A stretch of DNA of 64,000 bases, taken from Bacteroidales bacterium. GTDB taxonomy: Bacteria > Bacteroidota > Bacteroidia > Bacteroidales > UBA3663. The stretch is from contig JAFYZW010000143.1 in assembly GCA_017548545.1 (NCBI GenBank), positions 1-64,000 of the forward strand, read 5' to 3'. Shown piece by piece: positions 1 to 8,572 of the stretch (within the stretch, counting starts at the first letter, position 1; every line of letters begins with the position of its first letter). A program made the position numbers and the translations under genes. The notes under the pieces were generated by a model. That model saw only the letters and a list, made by a program, of their open reading frames with translations. It had not been told where the DNA came from and did no database searches.

Positions 1-322
1 GGAAGTACTCTGTCGCCCGTCATAGTGCTCTATCAGATTGCGGAAGTACTCTGTCGCCCGTCAGAATGCTCTATCAGATTGCGAAAGCACTCTGTCGCCC
101 GTCATAGTGCTCTATCAGATTGCGGAAGCACTCTGTCGCCCGTCATAATGCTCTATCAGATTGCGAAAGCACTCTGTCGCCCGTCATAGTGCTCTATCAG
201 ATTGCGGAAGTACTCTGTCGCCCGTCAGAATGCTTTATCAGATTGCGGAAGTACTCTGTCGCCCGTCAGAATGCTCTATCAAATTGCGGAAGTACTCTGT
301 CGCCCGTCAAAGTGCTCTATCG
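1..322. repeat. 41-bp tandem repeat array (about 8 copies, continues off the left edge)
   Basis: Eight consecutive units with a 41-bp period start at 1, 42, 83, 124, 165, 206, 247 and 288. Each reads roughly GRAAGYACTCTGTCGCCCGT followed by a variable CATAGTGCT/CAGAATGCT block and CTATCAGATTGC. Differences sit at a few fixed positions (agtact/agcact, catagtg/cagaatg), as expected for an array evolving by unequal exchange. The last unit decays into the rpmE2 terminator. Open frames cross the array because 41-bp units contain few stops, but they have no coding features. Function unknown. Confidence 0.95.
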
Positions 323-329
323 AAAAAAA

Positions 330-360
330 CACGGACAGCTCCTTTGGGGAGTTGTCCGTG
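330..360 (-). terminator. Rho-independent terminator of rpmE2
   Basis: A 13-bp near-perfect stem (cacggacagctcc / gggagttgtccgtg) is followed on the minus strand by seven T residues. It lies 21 bp past the rpmE2 stop codon and separates that gene from the tandem array. Confidence 0.88.
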
Positions 361-380
361 CTTCATATTTCGCGCTGAGA

Positions 381-635
381 TTACTTCTTGGTGCGATTGC
401 CGTAACGGCTGAGGAACTTATCGACACGACCAGCGGTATCGACGAGCTTGTGCTTGCCAGTGTAGAATGGATGGCTGGCCGAAGTAATTTCGAGCTTTAC
501 CAGTGGATACACGACACCATCAATCTCGATGGTCTCTTTGGTGGCTACGGTCGAACGTGAGATGAACGTCACGTCGTTCGACATGTCCTTGAATGCAACA
601 GGACGATAATTTTTTGGATGCAGATCCTTCTTCAT
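381..635 (-). CDS. rpmE2: 50S ribosomal protein L31 type B
   Basis: 84-residue protein starting [19 protein letters not shown], the typical N-terminus of type B L31, including the HP..Y and [20 protein letters not shown] region. It lacks the CxxC zinc pair of type A L31, as expected for the zinc-independent form. It is a component of the large ribosomal subunit near the central protuberance. It stands alone with its own promoter (TATCTTTG, 688-695) and terminator. Length matches the family. Confidence 0.95.
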   Translation of the reverse strand: MKKDLHPKNYRPVAFKDMSNDVTFISRSTVATKETIEIDGVVYPLVKLEITSASHPFYTGKHKLVDTAGRVDKFLSRYGNRTKK

Positions 636-687
636 TTCTTTACGTTTTGTGACCGGGGGTCATGCTCGGTCTGTTAATAATCGGGCG

Positions 688-695
688 CAAAGATA
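688..695 (-). promoter_or_regulatory. -7 promoter element for rpmE2
   Basis: Minus-strand TATCTTTG matches the Bacteroidota sigma-ABfr -7 consensus TAnnTTTG and lies about 53 bp before the rpmE2 start codon. The -33 box is weak (TTTC-like). Confidence 0.65.
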
Positions 696-815
696 CTAAA
701 TATTTCTTTATTGCAGAAATTTTTCTCTTTCTAATCCTCTTTATTCCCCCAAAAACATTTCACAATGCCCAATTTTGTCATCTTCAAATGACATCATTAT
801 AAGGGTTCAATCTGG

Positions 816-3698
816 TCAGAAACTGATGAGGAAGTCAACCAGATTCTGGTCGGCGGTGAGACCGAGCTTGCGACGCAGGCGCAAGCGGGCACTCTCGACA
901 CCGCGCACTGAGAGGTTGGTAAACGTGGCAATCTGCTTGGTGGAGAGGTTGAGGCGCAGCAGGGCGCAGAACTTCAGGTCGCTGGAGGTGAGCGAGGGAT
1001 AACGTTCCTGCAGGTTGCGGAAGAAATGCTCGTGAATGAGGTCGAAGTTCTTCTGATAAATGCTCCAGAACTCCAGATTACCCTCGGTCTGCTGGATGCG
1101 TTTGAGCAGGGCGTTCATCTCGCGTACCGAGATGTTGCCCTTCCTTTGCTCCTCCTGCATGGATTCGCGCAGGTTCTCAATGACCTTCTCCTTCGAGAAG
1201 ACGTCCATAGCGAGGGTGGCCAGGTCCTTCGACTTGGTCGAAAGCTCGGTTTCGAGTATCTGTCGCTGTTGTTCGGCGATGAGACGTTCCTGCTCGAGCA
1301 TGATGATACGTTGTTCGCGACTCTCCTCCTCATGGCGATGCTTCTGCTGCAGCAGTACGCGTCGCGCATTCCATCGTCCATAGCTCCAGGCGATGATACC
1401 GATAATGACGAGGAAGAGAAACAGGGCCCACCAACGCAGATACCAGGGCTGAGGGACATGGAAATGCAGCTGGAGAGTATCGAGGGTGTCGCCGACCGAC
1501 GAGAGCGCTTCGACCTTGAGCGTATAGGCTCCCGGCTTGAGATTGTTGAGTGTCAGCCGACGGTCGGAAGTGGGGATGTCGCGCGGAGTGTCGCCTTGTA
1601 GGGTGTATCTGAAGGAAGCGCAGTTCCCGTTGTAATCGGGATAGGAGAAGAGAAGGCTGAGGTTGGGTTCGATAACGGGATTGCCGTTGATGAGTTCCCC
1701 AAGCGCGATGTCGTGCCGATCGCCGTCGGTTGTGCTGTAGGAGGAGGAGGAAACAGCAATATGGGGCTGCGAGAGCGGAACGAAGCGATGGGCTGTCAGG
1801 TCGTAGCGCACCACACCTCCCGACATGTTGAAGTAGGCGTAGTCACCATCCATAAATACGTTGGCGCACCTGTCGCCTGCCAACAGGCCGAGCATTGACA
1901 CGGGAATATAGTCGCGCACAAAAAGACTGTCGGCCTTCCGATCGATGAGGGCGTATCCTTTTTGGCCGGCAAGCCAAACGCCATGGACTCCGGCATCGGT
2001 GGCATTGTAGATGTCGCTGGTGCTGACAAGGAGGCTGTTGAGCCTATCGTGTGGCACGATGCGACCGGAGATGTCGTCGAAGGTGTAGAGACGCTGTTCG
2101 TCGCTCATCACGATGCGTCCGAAGATTTTCATGACATAACAGGTCGATGCCCCCTCTTCCCCATTGTCGAGACGATGGAAGGAACGTATTTGTTCGATGG
2201 TGCGGAGCTCGCGGTCGAGCGTGATGCAAAAGATTCCCTTCTGCATATTGGCTGCCCAGATGCGCCCCTCGTTATCGACTTCGAAATGGCGGATGGGATA
2301 TGAGAACCCTTCCACCGTGTGGATGAGGGTCCATCTTCCGTTCTGCTGACGATAGACGCGCAGTTCGTTGTACGACGATTCGATCAGGACATCCTGATTC
2401 CAGATGCGGCACTGCCGGACGCAGGTGCTGCTCCCATCGGTGTTGGGCACCGACGTAAGACGGTAGTCGTGCGCCACATCGACCATGTAGGTGCTTCGGT
2501 TACTGCCCAGGAACAACTGCTGGCCGATGCGGGTGATGTGCCAGTTCTGCCCTTCGGTCCCTGCCACAAGGCGTGCCGGGGAGTTACCGTCGAGCTCACA
2601 GTGATAAAAACCTTCGTTGGTGGCCATGAGGAGTTCGTCGTGGAGAGGCAGGATGCCGAAGACGGTGCCGATGGACTGTTCGGCGGGCGAGGGTTTGAAG
2701 CAAGTGATGGGTATGCCGCAATGGATGAGGGCGATGCCGCTGTCGAGACAGGCCCAGACGTTGTTATCGCGGTCGCAGAAGAGATTGAGTACAGAGTTGT
2801 TGATGAGTCCGTCGGACAAATTATAGTGCCAAAGCAGTTTCCCGCCGAGGTCAAGTCCATAGATGCCATCGCGGATGGTGCCAATGACGAGAATGCTGTC
2901 GCGGGTGATTACGGCACGGTTGATCATGGCTCGCTGCAGCTGTCCGTCGATGGCGGTATGATAGGGAGCCGTAAGGCCCGAAGCCGCACGATGGACGAAG
3001 AGCCCCGCATCTTCGGTACAGAGAAGCATGTCGCCCCCTGCCCTCAGTTCGAAGCTTGCCACGATGCGGCTGTTGCCATAGTCGGACGGAGGAATGGCGA
3101 GTTCGTAATCTTTACCTATCATGCGGTAATATCCTCCTTCGATGAGCTGTGCCCACAACTGACCATTGACCTGATGCAGATAGAGCGGATGCTTATCGTT
3201 GATGCTGATGGGTGTGACGCTTCCCTGCCCGTCATTGGCTTGTGGATTGTAACGGAAGATGGAGGCGAACGACTGGAAAAAGATGTCGTCGCCATGCTGC
3301 AGGATGAACCACGACTCTTCGTTCTTCATCGGGAAGTCACCGACCAGGGGGCGCAAAGATGTGTATTCGAGATGTCCGAAGGCATCGTAATGGAAATAAC
3401 CGAAGTCCTCGTAGGTGCCCACATAGATGCGATCGCCGATGACCTTGACCGAACGGATGATGGTGTTGTCGGCCAGAGAGACGTTGGTCCATTGGTAACT
3501 GTCGAAGACAAGAAGACCCTTGTTGGAGGCGAAATAGACAATGCCGTTGTCATCCTGCGAGCAGCTCCAGATCTGGGTGCCTGCCGAAGAACCATAGACT
3601 TCGGGGGTATAGTTGGTGATGATGGGGCGAAAGCCTGCCGCCTGCACTGAGATGCAGATGGAAATGATATATATAATAAGAAGAAGACAACGCTTCAT
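816..3698 (-). CDS. Membrane-spanning propeller/Y_Y_Y sensor with C-terminal LuxR-type DNA-binding domain (PUL regulator)
   Basis: 960 residues. The N-terminus is a signal peptide (MKRCLLLIIYIISICISVQA). Residues about 25-680 form repeated propeller blades of the two-component-regulator-propeller type (for example NNVWACLDSGIALIHCG). A Y_Y_Y-like beta domain follows, with one membrane segment near residue 770 (WALFLFLVIIGIIAWSYG), a long Glu/Arg/Gln coiled coil, and a C-terminal helix-turn-helix (TSSDLKFCALLRLNLSTKQI, then VRGVESARLRLRRKLGL). There is no histidine kinase or receiver domain, so signal should pass directly from the periplasmic propeller to a membrane-tethered DNA-binding domain, as in SusR-like regulators. 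It is divergent from susC and most likely controls that operon. The ligand is not known from sequence; by context a glucan oligosaccharide. Confidence 0.88.
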   Translation of the reverse strand: MKRCLLLIIYIISICISVQAAGFRPIITNYTPEVYGSSAGTQIWSCSQDDNGIVYFASNKGLLVFDSYQWTNVSLADNTIIRSVKVIGDRIYVGTYEDFGYFHYDAFGHLEYTSLRPLVGDFPMKNEESWFILQHGDDIFFQSFASIFRYNPQANDGQGSVTPISINDKHPLYLHQVNGQLWAQLIEGGYYRMIGKDYELAIPPSDYGNSRIVASFELRAGGDMLLCTEDAGLFVHRAASGLTAPYHTAIDGQLQRAMINRAVITRDSILVIGTIRDGIYGLDLGGKLLWHYNLSDGLINNSVLNLFCDRDNNVWACLDSGIALIHCGIPITCFKPSPAEQSIGTVFGILPLHDELLMATNEGFYHCELDGNSPARLVAGTEGQNWHITRIGQQLFLGSNRSTYMVDVAHDYRLTSVPNTDGSSTCVRQCRIWNQDVLIESSYNELRVYRQQNGRWTLIHTVEGFSYPIRHFEVDNEGRIWAANMQKGIFCITLDRELRTIEQIRSFHRLDNGEEGASTCYVMKIFGRIVMSDEQRLYTFDDISGRIVPHDRLNSLLVSTSDIYNATDAGVHGVWLAGQKGYALIDRKADSLFVRDYIPVSMLGLLAGDRCANVFMDGDYAYFNMSGGVVRYDLTAHRFVPLSQPHIAVSSSSYSTTDGDRHDIALGELINGNPVIEPNLSLLFSYPDYNGNCASFRYTLQGDTPRDIPTSDRRLTLNNLKPGAYTLKVEALSSVGDTLDTLQLHFHVPQPWYLRWWALFLFLVIIGIIAWSYGRWNARRVLLQQKHRHEEESREQRIIMLEQERLIAEQQRQILETELSTKSKDLATLAMDVFSKEKVIENLRESMQEEQRKGNISVREMNALLKRIQQTEGNLEFWSIYQKNFDLIHEHFFRNLQERYPSLTSSDLKFCALLRLNLSTKQIATFTNLSVRGVESARLRLRRKLGLTADQNLVDFLISF

Positions 3699-3737
3699 AG
3701 TATAGTATTATAAGGAAAGTTGGTTGTATTTCGGGGG

Positions 3738-3745
3738 CAAAGATA
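3738..3745 (-). promoter_or_regulatory. -7 promoter element for the PUL regulator
   Basis: Minus-strand TATCTTTG followed by GCCCCC lies 40 bp upstream of the regulator start codon. It fits the Bacteroidota -7 consensus. No clear TTTG is seen at -33. Confidence 0.6.
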
Positions 3746-3827
3746 AGAATTATTCCTGGATTATAAAAATTTTCGGCTGTTTTTTTTGATGTGCAAGTCA
3801 ATAAACTGCAATAGGTTGCATTTTTTA

Positions 3828-3878
3828 GCGTACTAATAGCGTAGTAGTAGAAAAACGAAGCGTAGCAGAATCGTAGTA
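3828..3878 (+). promoter_or_regulatory. Four phased direct repeats (candidate operator of the PUL regulator)
   Basis: GCGTACTA at 3828, GCGTAGTA at 3839, GCGTAGCA at 3860 and TCGTAGTA at 3871. The start-to-start spacings are 11, 21 and 11 bp, so all four lie on nearly the same face of the helix. The block ends 5 bp before the -33 box of the susC promoter, the usual place for an activator site. The link to the divergent regulator is inferred from position. Confidence 0.55.
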
Positions 3879-3883
3879 TTATT

Positions 3884-3915
3884 TTTGGAGGTTATTTCAA
3901 AAGCCCTTACCTTTG
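3884..3915 (+). promoter_or_regulatory. Promoter of the susCD/GH144/GH3 operon
   Basis: TTTGG at 3884-3888 and TACCTTTG at 3908-3915 with a 20-bp spacer match the Bacteroidota housekeeping promoter. Transcription would begin near 3921, leaving a leader of about 50 nt before susC. Confidence 0.75.
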
Positions 3916-3971
3916 CGGCATCATTCTTACACATTTCTACTACACATTTCATTTAACAATTCCTATTAATT

Positions 3972-6900
3972 ATGAGAAAGCAAACGCTTGCATTATTGCT
4001 TGTCCTTGTTGCGTTCCCTGTGTCGATGTTGGCACAGAGCGTGGGCAAGGTGAAAGGTCGCGTTCTCGATGAGTTCGGCGAGCCTTTGCTGGGTGCTGTA
4101 GTCCGTGTGGCGGGTACTGACATCGTCACGACGACCGACTACGACGGCAACTACGAACTTGACGGTGTGGCCACGGGTGCCACATTGACCTGTTCCTATC
4201 TGGGCATGACGACCGAGAACGTCCAGGTGAAGGGAGGGACGATGAACATCAGCATGTCGCCCGATGTGCAGAACCTCGAAGAGACCATCGTGATCGGTTA
4301 CGGTGCCGCCAAGTCGAAGGACCTGACTTCGCCTATCGAGACCGTGAAGGCCGCTGACATCGCCAGCGTGCCGAGTTCGTCACCCATGGGAGCCTTGCAA
4401 GGCAAGGTGGCCGGTGTGAACATCGTGAACAGCGGTGTGCCTGGCGGCGGACCGACGGTGACCATCCGTGGTCTGGGATCGTTCAGCAACACTACGCCTC
4501 TCTATGTGGTGGATGGCATGTTCTACGACAACATCAACTTCCTCAACAACAATGACATCGAGGAGATGAGCATCATGAAGGATGCGAGTGCGAGCGCCAT
4601 CTACGGCGTACGTGCCGCCAATGGTGTGGTGATCATCACTACGAAGAAAGGTAAGAACAATGAACGCGCGAAGGTGACCTACGACGGCTATGTGGGCGTA
4701 CAGAAGGCCACGAACGTGCTGGAGATGTGTAACTCGAGCCAGTATGCACAGATGTTGCGTGAGAGCGGTGTAGATGATTACCTGCCGATGCTGCAGGCCA
4801 GTGTGGCAAAGTACGGCGGCAACTTCGATCAGAACCAATACACATCGGACACCGACTGGTATGACGAGCTGCTTCGCACGGCCGTAATCACCAACCACAG
4901 CTTGAACATCAGCGGTGGTACGGACAAGTCGAACTACGGCGTTGGCATGAGCTACCTCTATCAGAACGGTATCATGGATGCCGAGAACGACTACCAGCGT
5001 CTCAACTTCCGCGCCAACCTCGAATACAAGGCCTTCAACTGGCTCACCGTGGGCATGAACGGCGTATTCAGCCAATCGACACAGCGTCTGCCGAACAATG
5101 CTGCCTGGCAGCAGGCATTCAATATGCCGGGCATCTTCCCCGTCTATGACAAGACGACTGCCGACATCTATACCGACGGCTATGCCAGCCCAAACACCAT
5201 CGGCGTGAGCAACAACTTCTACAACCCGGTAGCTACTGCCGAGCTCTTCGATTCGCAGAACAAGAATTACCAGGTGATGAGCAACTTCTACGCACAGTTC
5301 AACATCCTCCCCGAGAAGCTGAACTTCCGTACCAGCTACAGCTACGACTATTCGACCACACGTGCCACGTCGTTTACTCCACAGTATTACCTTGGCACCG
5401 TGCAGCAGACTTCGACCACAAGCCTGACGAAGAGCGACAGCAACTTCAACAACTACGTTTGGGACAACACGCTGACCTATACCGACGAGTGGGGCAACCA
5501 TCGCCTGACGGCCATGCTCGGCACCTCGTTGCGCCAGGAGCGCTACGATGGCCTGTGGGGCACGGCACAGAACGTTCCCGAGGGACAGGACAGCTGGAAG
5601 TACCTCTCGCTGGGCGACAAGGAAGGCATCACCCTGGGTGACGGCGGTTTCCGCTATCGCGCACTTTCCTATTTTGCACGTTTCAACTACAACTATGCCG
5701 ACAAGTACCTGCTGATGATCACCCTTCGTGAGGACGGCAGCTCGAAGTACAACGAGCCTTGGGGCTTCTTCCCCTCGGTAGGTGCAGCCTGGGTAATTAC
5801 CAACGAGGACTTCATGAAGGACCAGGACCTCTTCCAGTACCTGAAGCTTCGTGCCAGCTGGGGCAAGCTCGGTAACGACAAGATTGCCGCCAGTGCAGGT
5901 TATGCATCGAGCGCTACGGCACGTGCCGTCTTCGGCACCAACAATGCGCTCGACGGCTATATCAACGGATCGACCTTCAGCTGGCTGAGCTGGGAGACCG
6001 TCAACGAGACCAACATCGGCTTGAACTTCACCACCGCCAACAACCACCTCACGGGTGACATCGACTGGTACTATCGCCTGACCAGCGACGCCGTGATCAG
6101 TCCCGCTCGCCCGATGCAGAACACCACCGTGGCCGGCAACTGGGCAGAGATCCTCAACATGGGTGTCGATCTGACCCTGAACTGGAACCAGCGTCTCACC
6201 AAGGACTTCAGCTACCAGATTGGCGCCAACCTCGGCTGGCTGCACAACGAGGTGAAGAGCCTGAAGGACGGCATCAAGCAGGTGCAGACCAACGGCAAGG
6301 TCTATCAGATCGTGGGCGAGAAGATGAACAGCTACTACGGCTACAAGGTGGTGGGTATCTACCAGAACGACGCCGAGGTGGCTGCCGACCCCGTGGCTGT
6401 GGCCAACGGCCTCCAGCCGGGCGACTTCCGCTATGAGGACGTGAACGGCGACAAGGTGATCGACGGCAGCGACAAGCAAGCCCTGGGCAGCTACGTGCCC
6501 GATATCACCTATGGCTTCAACGTGGGCGTGCAGTGGAAGGCCTTCGACTTCGCAGTGAGCTTCTACGGCCAAGCCGGCGGCGAACTGTGGAACCGCAAGC
6601 GCGCATTGCGTTATGCTGCACAGAACTACAACTTCGACCTTGCACAGTTTGAGAACCGTTGGCATGGCGAAGGCACGAGCAACAGCGATCCTTCGGCCAA
6701 GGCCCTGATGAAGAGCTGGAACGTAGGCGACAGCCAGAATGCGAGCTACTTCGTCGAGAGCGCCAACTACTTCCGTCTGCAGAACGCTTCGCTCGGCTAC
6801 ACGGTGAAGAACATCCAGCTGGGCGGCTACACCCTGCCCAGTGCACGCGTGAGCCTCTCGGCCGACCGTCCATTCACATGGTTCTCGGCCCACAGCTTCT

Positions 6901-6989
6901 CGCCTGAGGTGAGCGATGCCGACGGCTGGGATTCGCAGGTTTATCCACTCTCCGCAACCTATACCCTGGGTGTGCAGATCAATTTCTAA
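3972..6989 (+). CDS. susC-like: SusC/RagA-type TonB-dependent outer-membrane transporter
   Basis: 1005 residues. A signal peptide (cleavage after about MLAQS) is followed by a carboxypeptidase-regulatory-like domain (GKVKGRVLDEFGEPLLGAVV), a TonB-box-like stretch (EETIVIGYG), the plug with the SusC hallmark GALQGKVAGVNIVNSGVPGG and IRGLGSFSNTTPLYVVDGMF, and a 22-strand-type barrel ending in aromatic QINF. It should import oligosaccharides across the outer membrane using TonB energy, with the SusD-like lipoprotein encoded 42 bp downstream as lid. First gene of a four-gene operon. Glucan specificity is inferred from the downstream GH144 and GH3 genes. Confidence 0.96.
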   Translation: MRKQTLALLLVLVAFPVSMLAQSVGKVKGRVLDEFGEPLLGAVVRVAGTDIVTTTDYDGNYELDGVATGATLTCSYLGMTTENVQVKGGTMNISMSPDVQNLEETIVIGYGAAKSKDLTSPIETVKAADIASVPSSSPMGALQGKVAGVNIVNSGVPGGGPTVTIRGLGSFSNTTPLYVVDGMFYDNINFLNNNDIEEMSIMKDASASAIYGVRAANGVVIITTKKGKNNERAKVTYDGYVGVQKATNVLEMCNSSQYAQMLRESGVDDYLPMLQASVAKYGGNFDQNQYTSDTDWYDELLRTAVITNHSLNISGGTDKSNYGVGMSYLYQNGIMDAENDYQRLNFRANLEYKAFNWLTVGMNGVFSQSTQRLPNNAAWQQAFNMPGIFPVYDKTTADIYTDGYASPNTIGVSNNFYNPVATAELFDSQNKNYQVMSNFYAQFNILPEKLNFRTSYSYDYSTTRATSFTPQYYLGTVQQTSTTSLTKSDSNFNNYVWDNTLTYTDEWGNHRLTAMLGTSLRQERYDGLWGTAQNVPEGQDSWKYLSLGDKEGITLGDGGFRYRALSYFARFNYNYADKYLLMITLREDGSSKYNEPWGFFPSVGAAWVITNEDFMKDQDLFQYLKLRASWGKLGNDKIAASAGYASSATARAVFGTNNALDGYINGSTFSWLSWETVNETNIGLNFTTANNHLTGDIDWYYRLTSDAVISPARPMQNTTVAGNWAEILNMGVDLTLNWNQRLTKDFSYQIGANLGWLHNEVKSLKDGIKQVQTNGKVYQIVGEKMNSYYGYKVVGIYQNDAEVAADPVAVANGLQPGDFRYEDVNGDKVIDGSDKQALGSYVPDITYGFNVGVQWKAFDFAVSFYGQAGGELWNRKRALRYAAQNYNFDLAQFENRWHGEGTSNSDPSAKALMKSWNVGDSQNASYFVESANYFRLQNASLGYTVKNIQLGGYTLPSARVSLSADRPFTWFSAHSFSPEVSDADGWDSQVYPLSATYTLGVQINF

Positions 6990-7031
6990 CCAACTCATTA
7001 CCCATAACTCATTACCCACAACCATAAAGTT

Positions 7032-8537
7032 ATGAAAACTATAAAGACTTTATTATATGTCCTCCCCGCTGCATTGCTGGGACTTGCCAGCTGCACCGAC
7101 TACATCGACATTGATGCGGAGAACACACGCGACGTGGATGCCATCGACTACACCGACGCCAGCACCATGCATGAGGCTGCCACGGGTGCCTATGCCACGC
7201 TTCGTTCACAGGGTATCCATTGGGCCAATGCTATGCTTTGGATGGGACGCGACGATGACATGTCATCGGGCCGTGCCGACGACCAGGGCGATGCACTCAA
7301 GTTCGGTTATCCTGGCGGTTACACCAATCCCAATGCCTTCTGGGCCGTGGGCAACATGTGGAGCACGATGTACAACATCATCATCGACTGCAACTCGAAC
7401 ATCGATGCCCTCGACCAGTATGCCGAGAACCTTTCGACAGGCAGCAGCGATTATCAAAGCTACCTGCAATACAAGGGCGAAGTGCGCGTAGTGCGTGCCT
7501 GGGCCTATTACCAGCTCGTCACCAGCTTCGGACCCTGCGTCATCTATCGTGACAACAACCAGAGTTCGTTCCGTCGCAGCACGGTGGAGAAGGTCTATGA
7601 CTACATCATCACCGAGATGCAGGAGGCAGCTGCCGGCATGGAGGCCAAGCGCCCCAACCAGATGTCACGTCCAGGTGCATTCACCAAATTCACCGCCGAG
7701 GCACTTGCTGCCCGTACAGCGCTGCTTGCCGGCAACTTTGCACTGGTGGAGAGCCTTACCGATGACATCATCAATGGTGGCGGCTTCGAGCTCTACCCCG
7801 ACTACTACAACCTCTTCAAGATCCCCGGCAAGCTATGCAACGAGAACCTCATGGAGGTACAGTGCTCGGACTTCGGCACAGCCAGCGGCGACTATGTAGG
7901 CGTTGACCAGTGGTTCAACTTCCGTGGTGCAGGCCTCACCCTCTATGACGAGGCAGGCAACTGGAGCAACGGCATCGGCGGCTGGACCTTCATGCGCTAC
8001 AGCCCCAAGTTCCTCGAACTGATGGAGAACCGTGGCGAGACCATCCGCAAGGAGACTTCGCTGCTCGTAGCTGGCACCACCACCCGTGAAGGCTGGACCA
8101 TCAATGGTGACCTGGACCGCACTGCCGAGATCGCTCAGATCTACGACGGCAAGGGCTACGTTCCCTTCGACCAGATGACGGCCGGCAACAGCGAGTGGGG
8201 CCGCAACAACAACGTTCGCCTTATCCGCTATGCCGAAGTGCTGCTGATGAATGCTGAGGCCAAGGTGCGCCAGGGCAAGAACGGTGATGCTCCCTTCAAC
8301 CTGGTACGTGCACGTGCACAGATGCCTTCGGTGAACGGTGTCAACATCGACCAGATCCTGGAGGAACGTCGTGTGGAACTCTGCGCCGAGTGGGGCTTGC
8401 GCTACACCGACCTTTGCCGCACTGGCCAGGCTGCCAGCGTGCTGGGTGCCTACGGATGGTCGGAGAGCAGTCGCTATATCCCTGTTCCTTCGAACCAGAT
8501 CACGAATACGCCGGAGTTGGGTGAGGATCCCGAATAA
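7032..8537 (+). CDS. susD-like: SusD/RagB-type glycan-binding lipoprotein
   Basis: 501 residues. A lipoprotein signal ends in LLGLASC (lipid-modified Cys21). The SusD fold is recognisable from the TPR-like segments (YLQYKGEVRVVRAWAYYQLV) and the C-terminal pattern EERRVELCAEWGLRYTDLCR leading to YIPVPSNQI. It is surface-exposed and forms the lid of the SusC channel, capturing glycans. It lies 42 bp after susC; that gap contains two copies of AACTCATTACCCA. Substrate is inferred from the neighbouring enzymes. Confidence 0.95.
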   Translation: MKTIKTLLYVLPAALLGLASCTDYIDIDAENTRDVDAIDYTDASTMHEAATGAYATLRSQGIHWANAMLWMGRDDDMSSGRADDQGDALKFGYPGGYTNPNAFWAVGNMWSTMYNIIIDCNSNIDALDQYAENLSTGSSDYQSYLQYKGEVRVVRAWAYYQLVTSFGPCVIYRDNNQSSFRRSTVEKVYDYIITEMQEAAAGMEAKRPNQMSRPGAFTKFTAEALAARTALLAGNFALVESLTDDIINGGGFELYPDYYNLFKIPGKLCNENLMEVQCSDFGTASGDYVGVDQWFNFRGAGLTLYDEAGNWSNGIGGWTFMRYSPKFLELMENRGETIRKETSLLVAGTTTREGWTINGDLDRTAEIAQIYDGKGYVPFDQMTAGNSEWGRNNNVRLIRYAEVLLMNAEAKVRQGKNGDAPFNLVRARAQMPSVNGVNIDQILEERRVELCAEWGLRYTDLCRTGQAASVLGAYGWSESSRYIPVPSNQITNTPELGEDPE

Positions 8538-8572
8538 GCGAATGTTTTTTCGTGATAAAAAAAACAGATAGC

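Noticed and set aside
120..560. Open frames across the 41-bp array and rpmE2 region on the plus strand
   Set aside because: They are periodic translations of the repeat joined to the antisense of rpmE2; no start signal or domain.
776..793. Hairpin TGTCAT...ATGACA after the regulator gene as terminator
   Set aside because: Stem of only six pairs and no clear T-run on the minus strand; too weak to list.
4380..7025. Very long open frame antisense to susC and running into the intergenic region (881 codons)
   Set aside because: High-GC third positions of susC create stop-free antisense frames; the translation is Val/His/Leu-rich without recognisable domains. Same reasoning for the frames antisense to GH3 (9949-11745), to the regulator (2319-3650) and to dxs (55836-57350).
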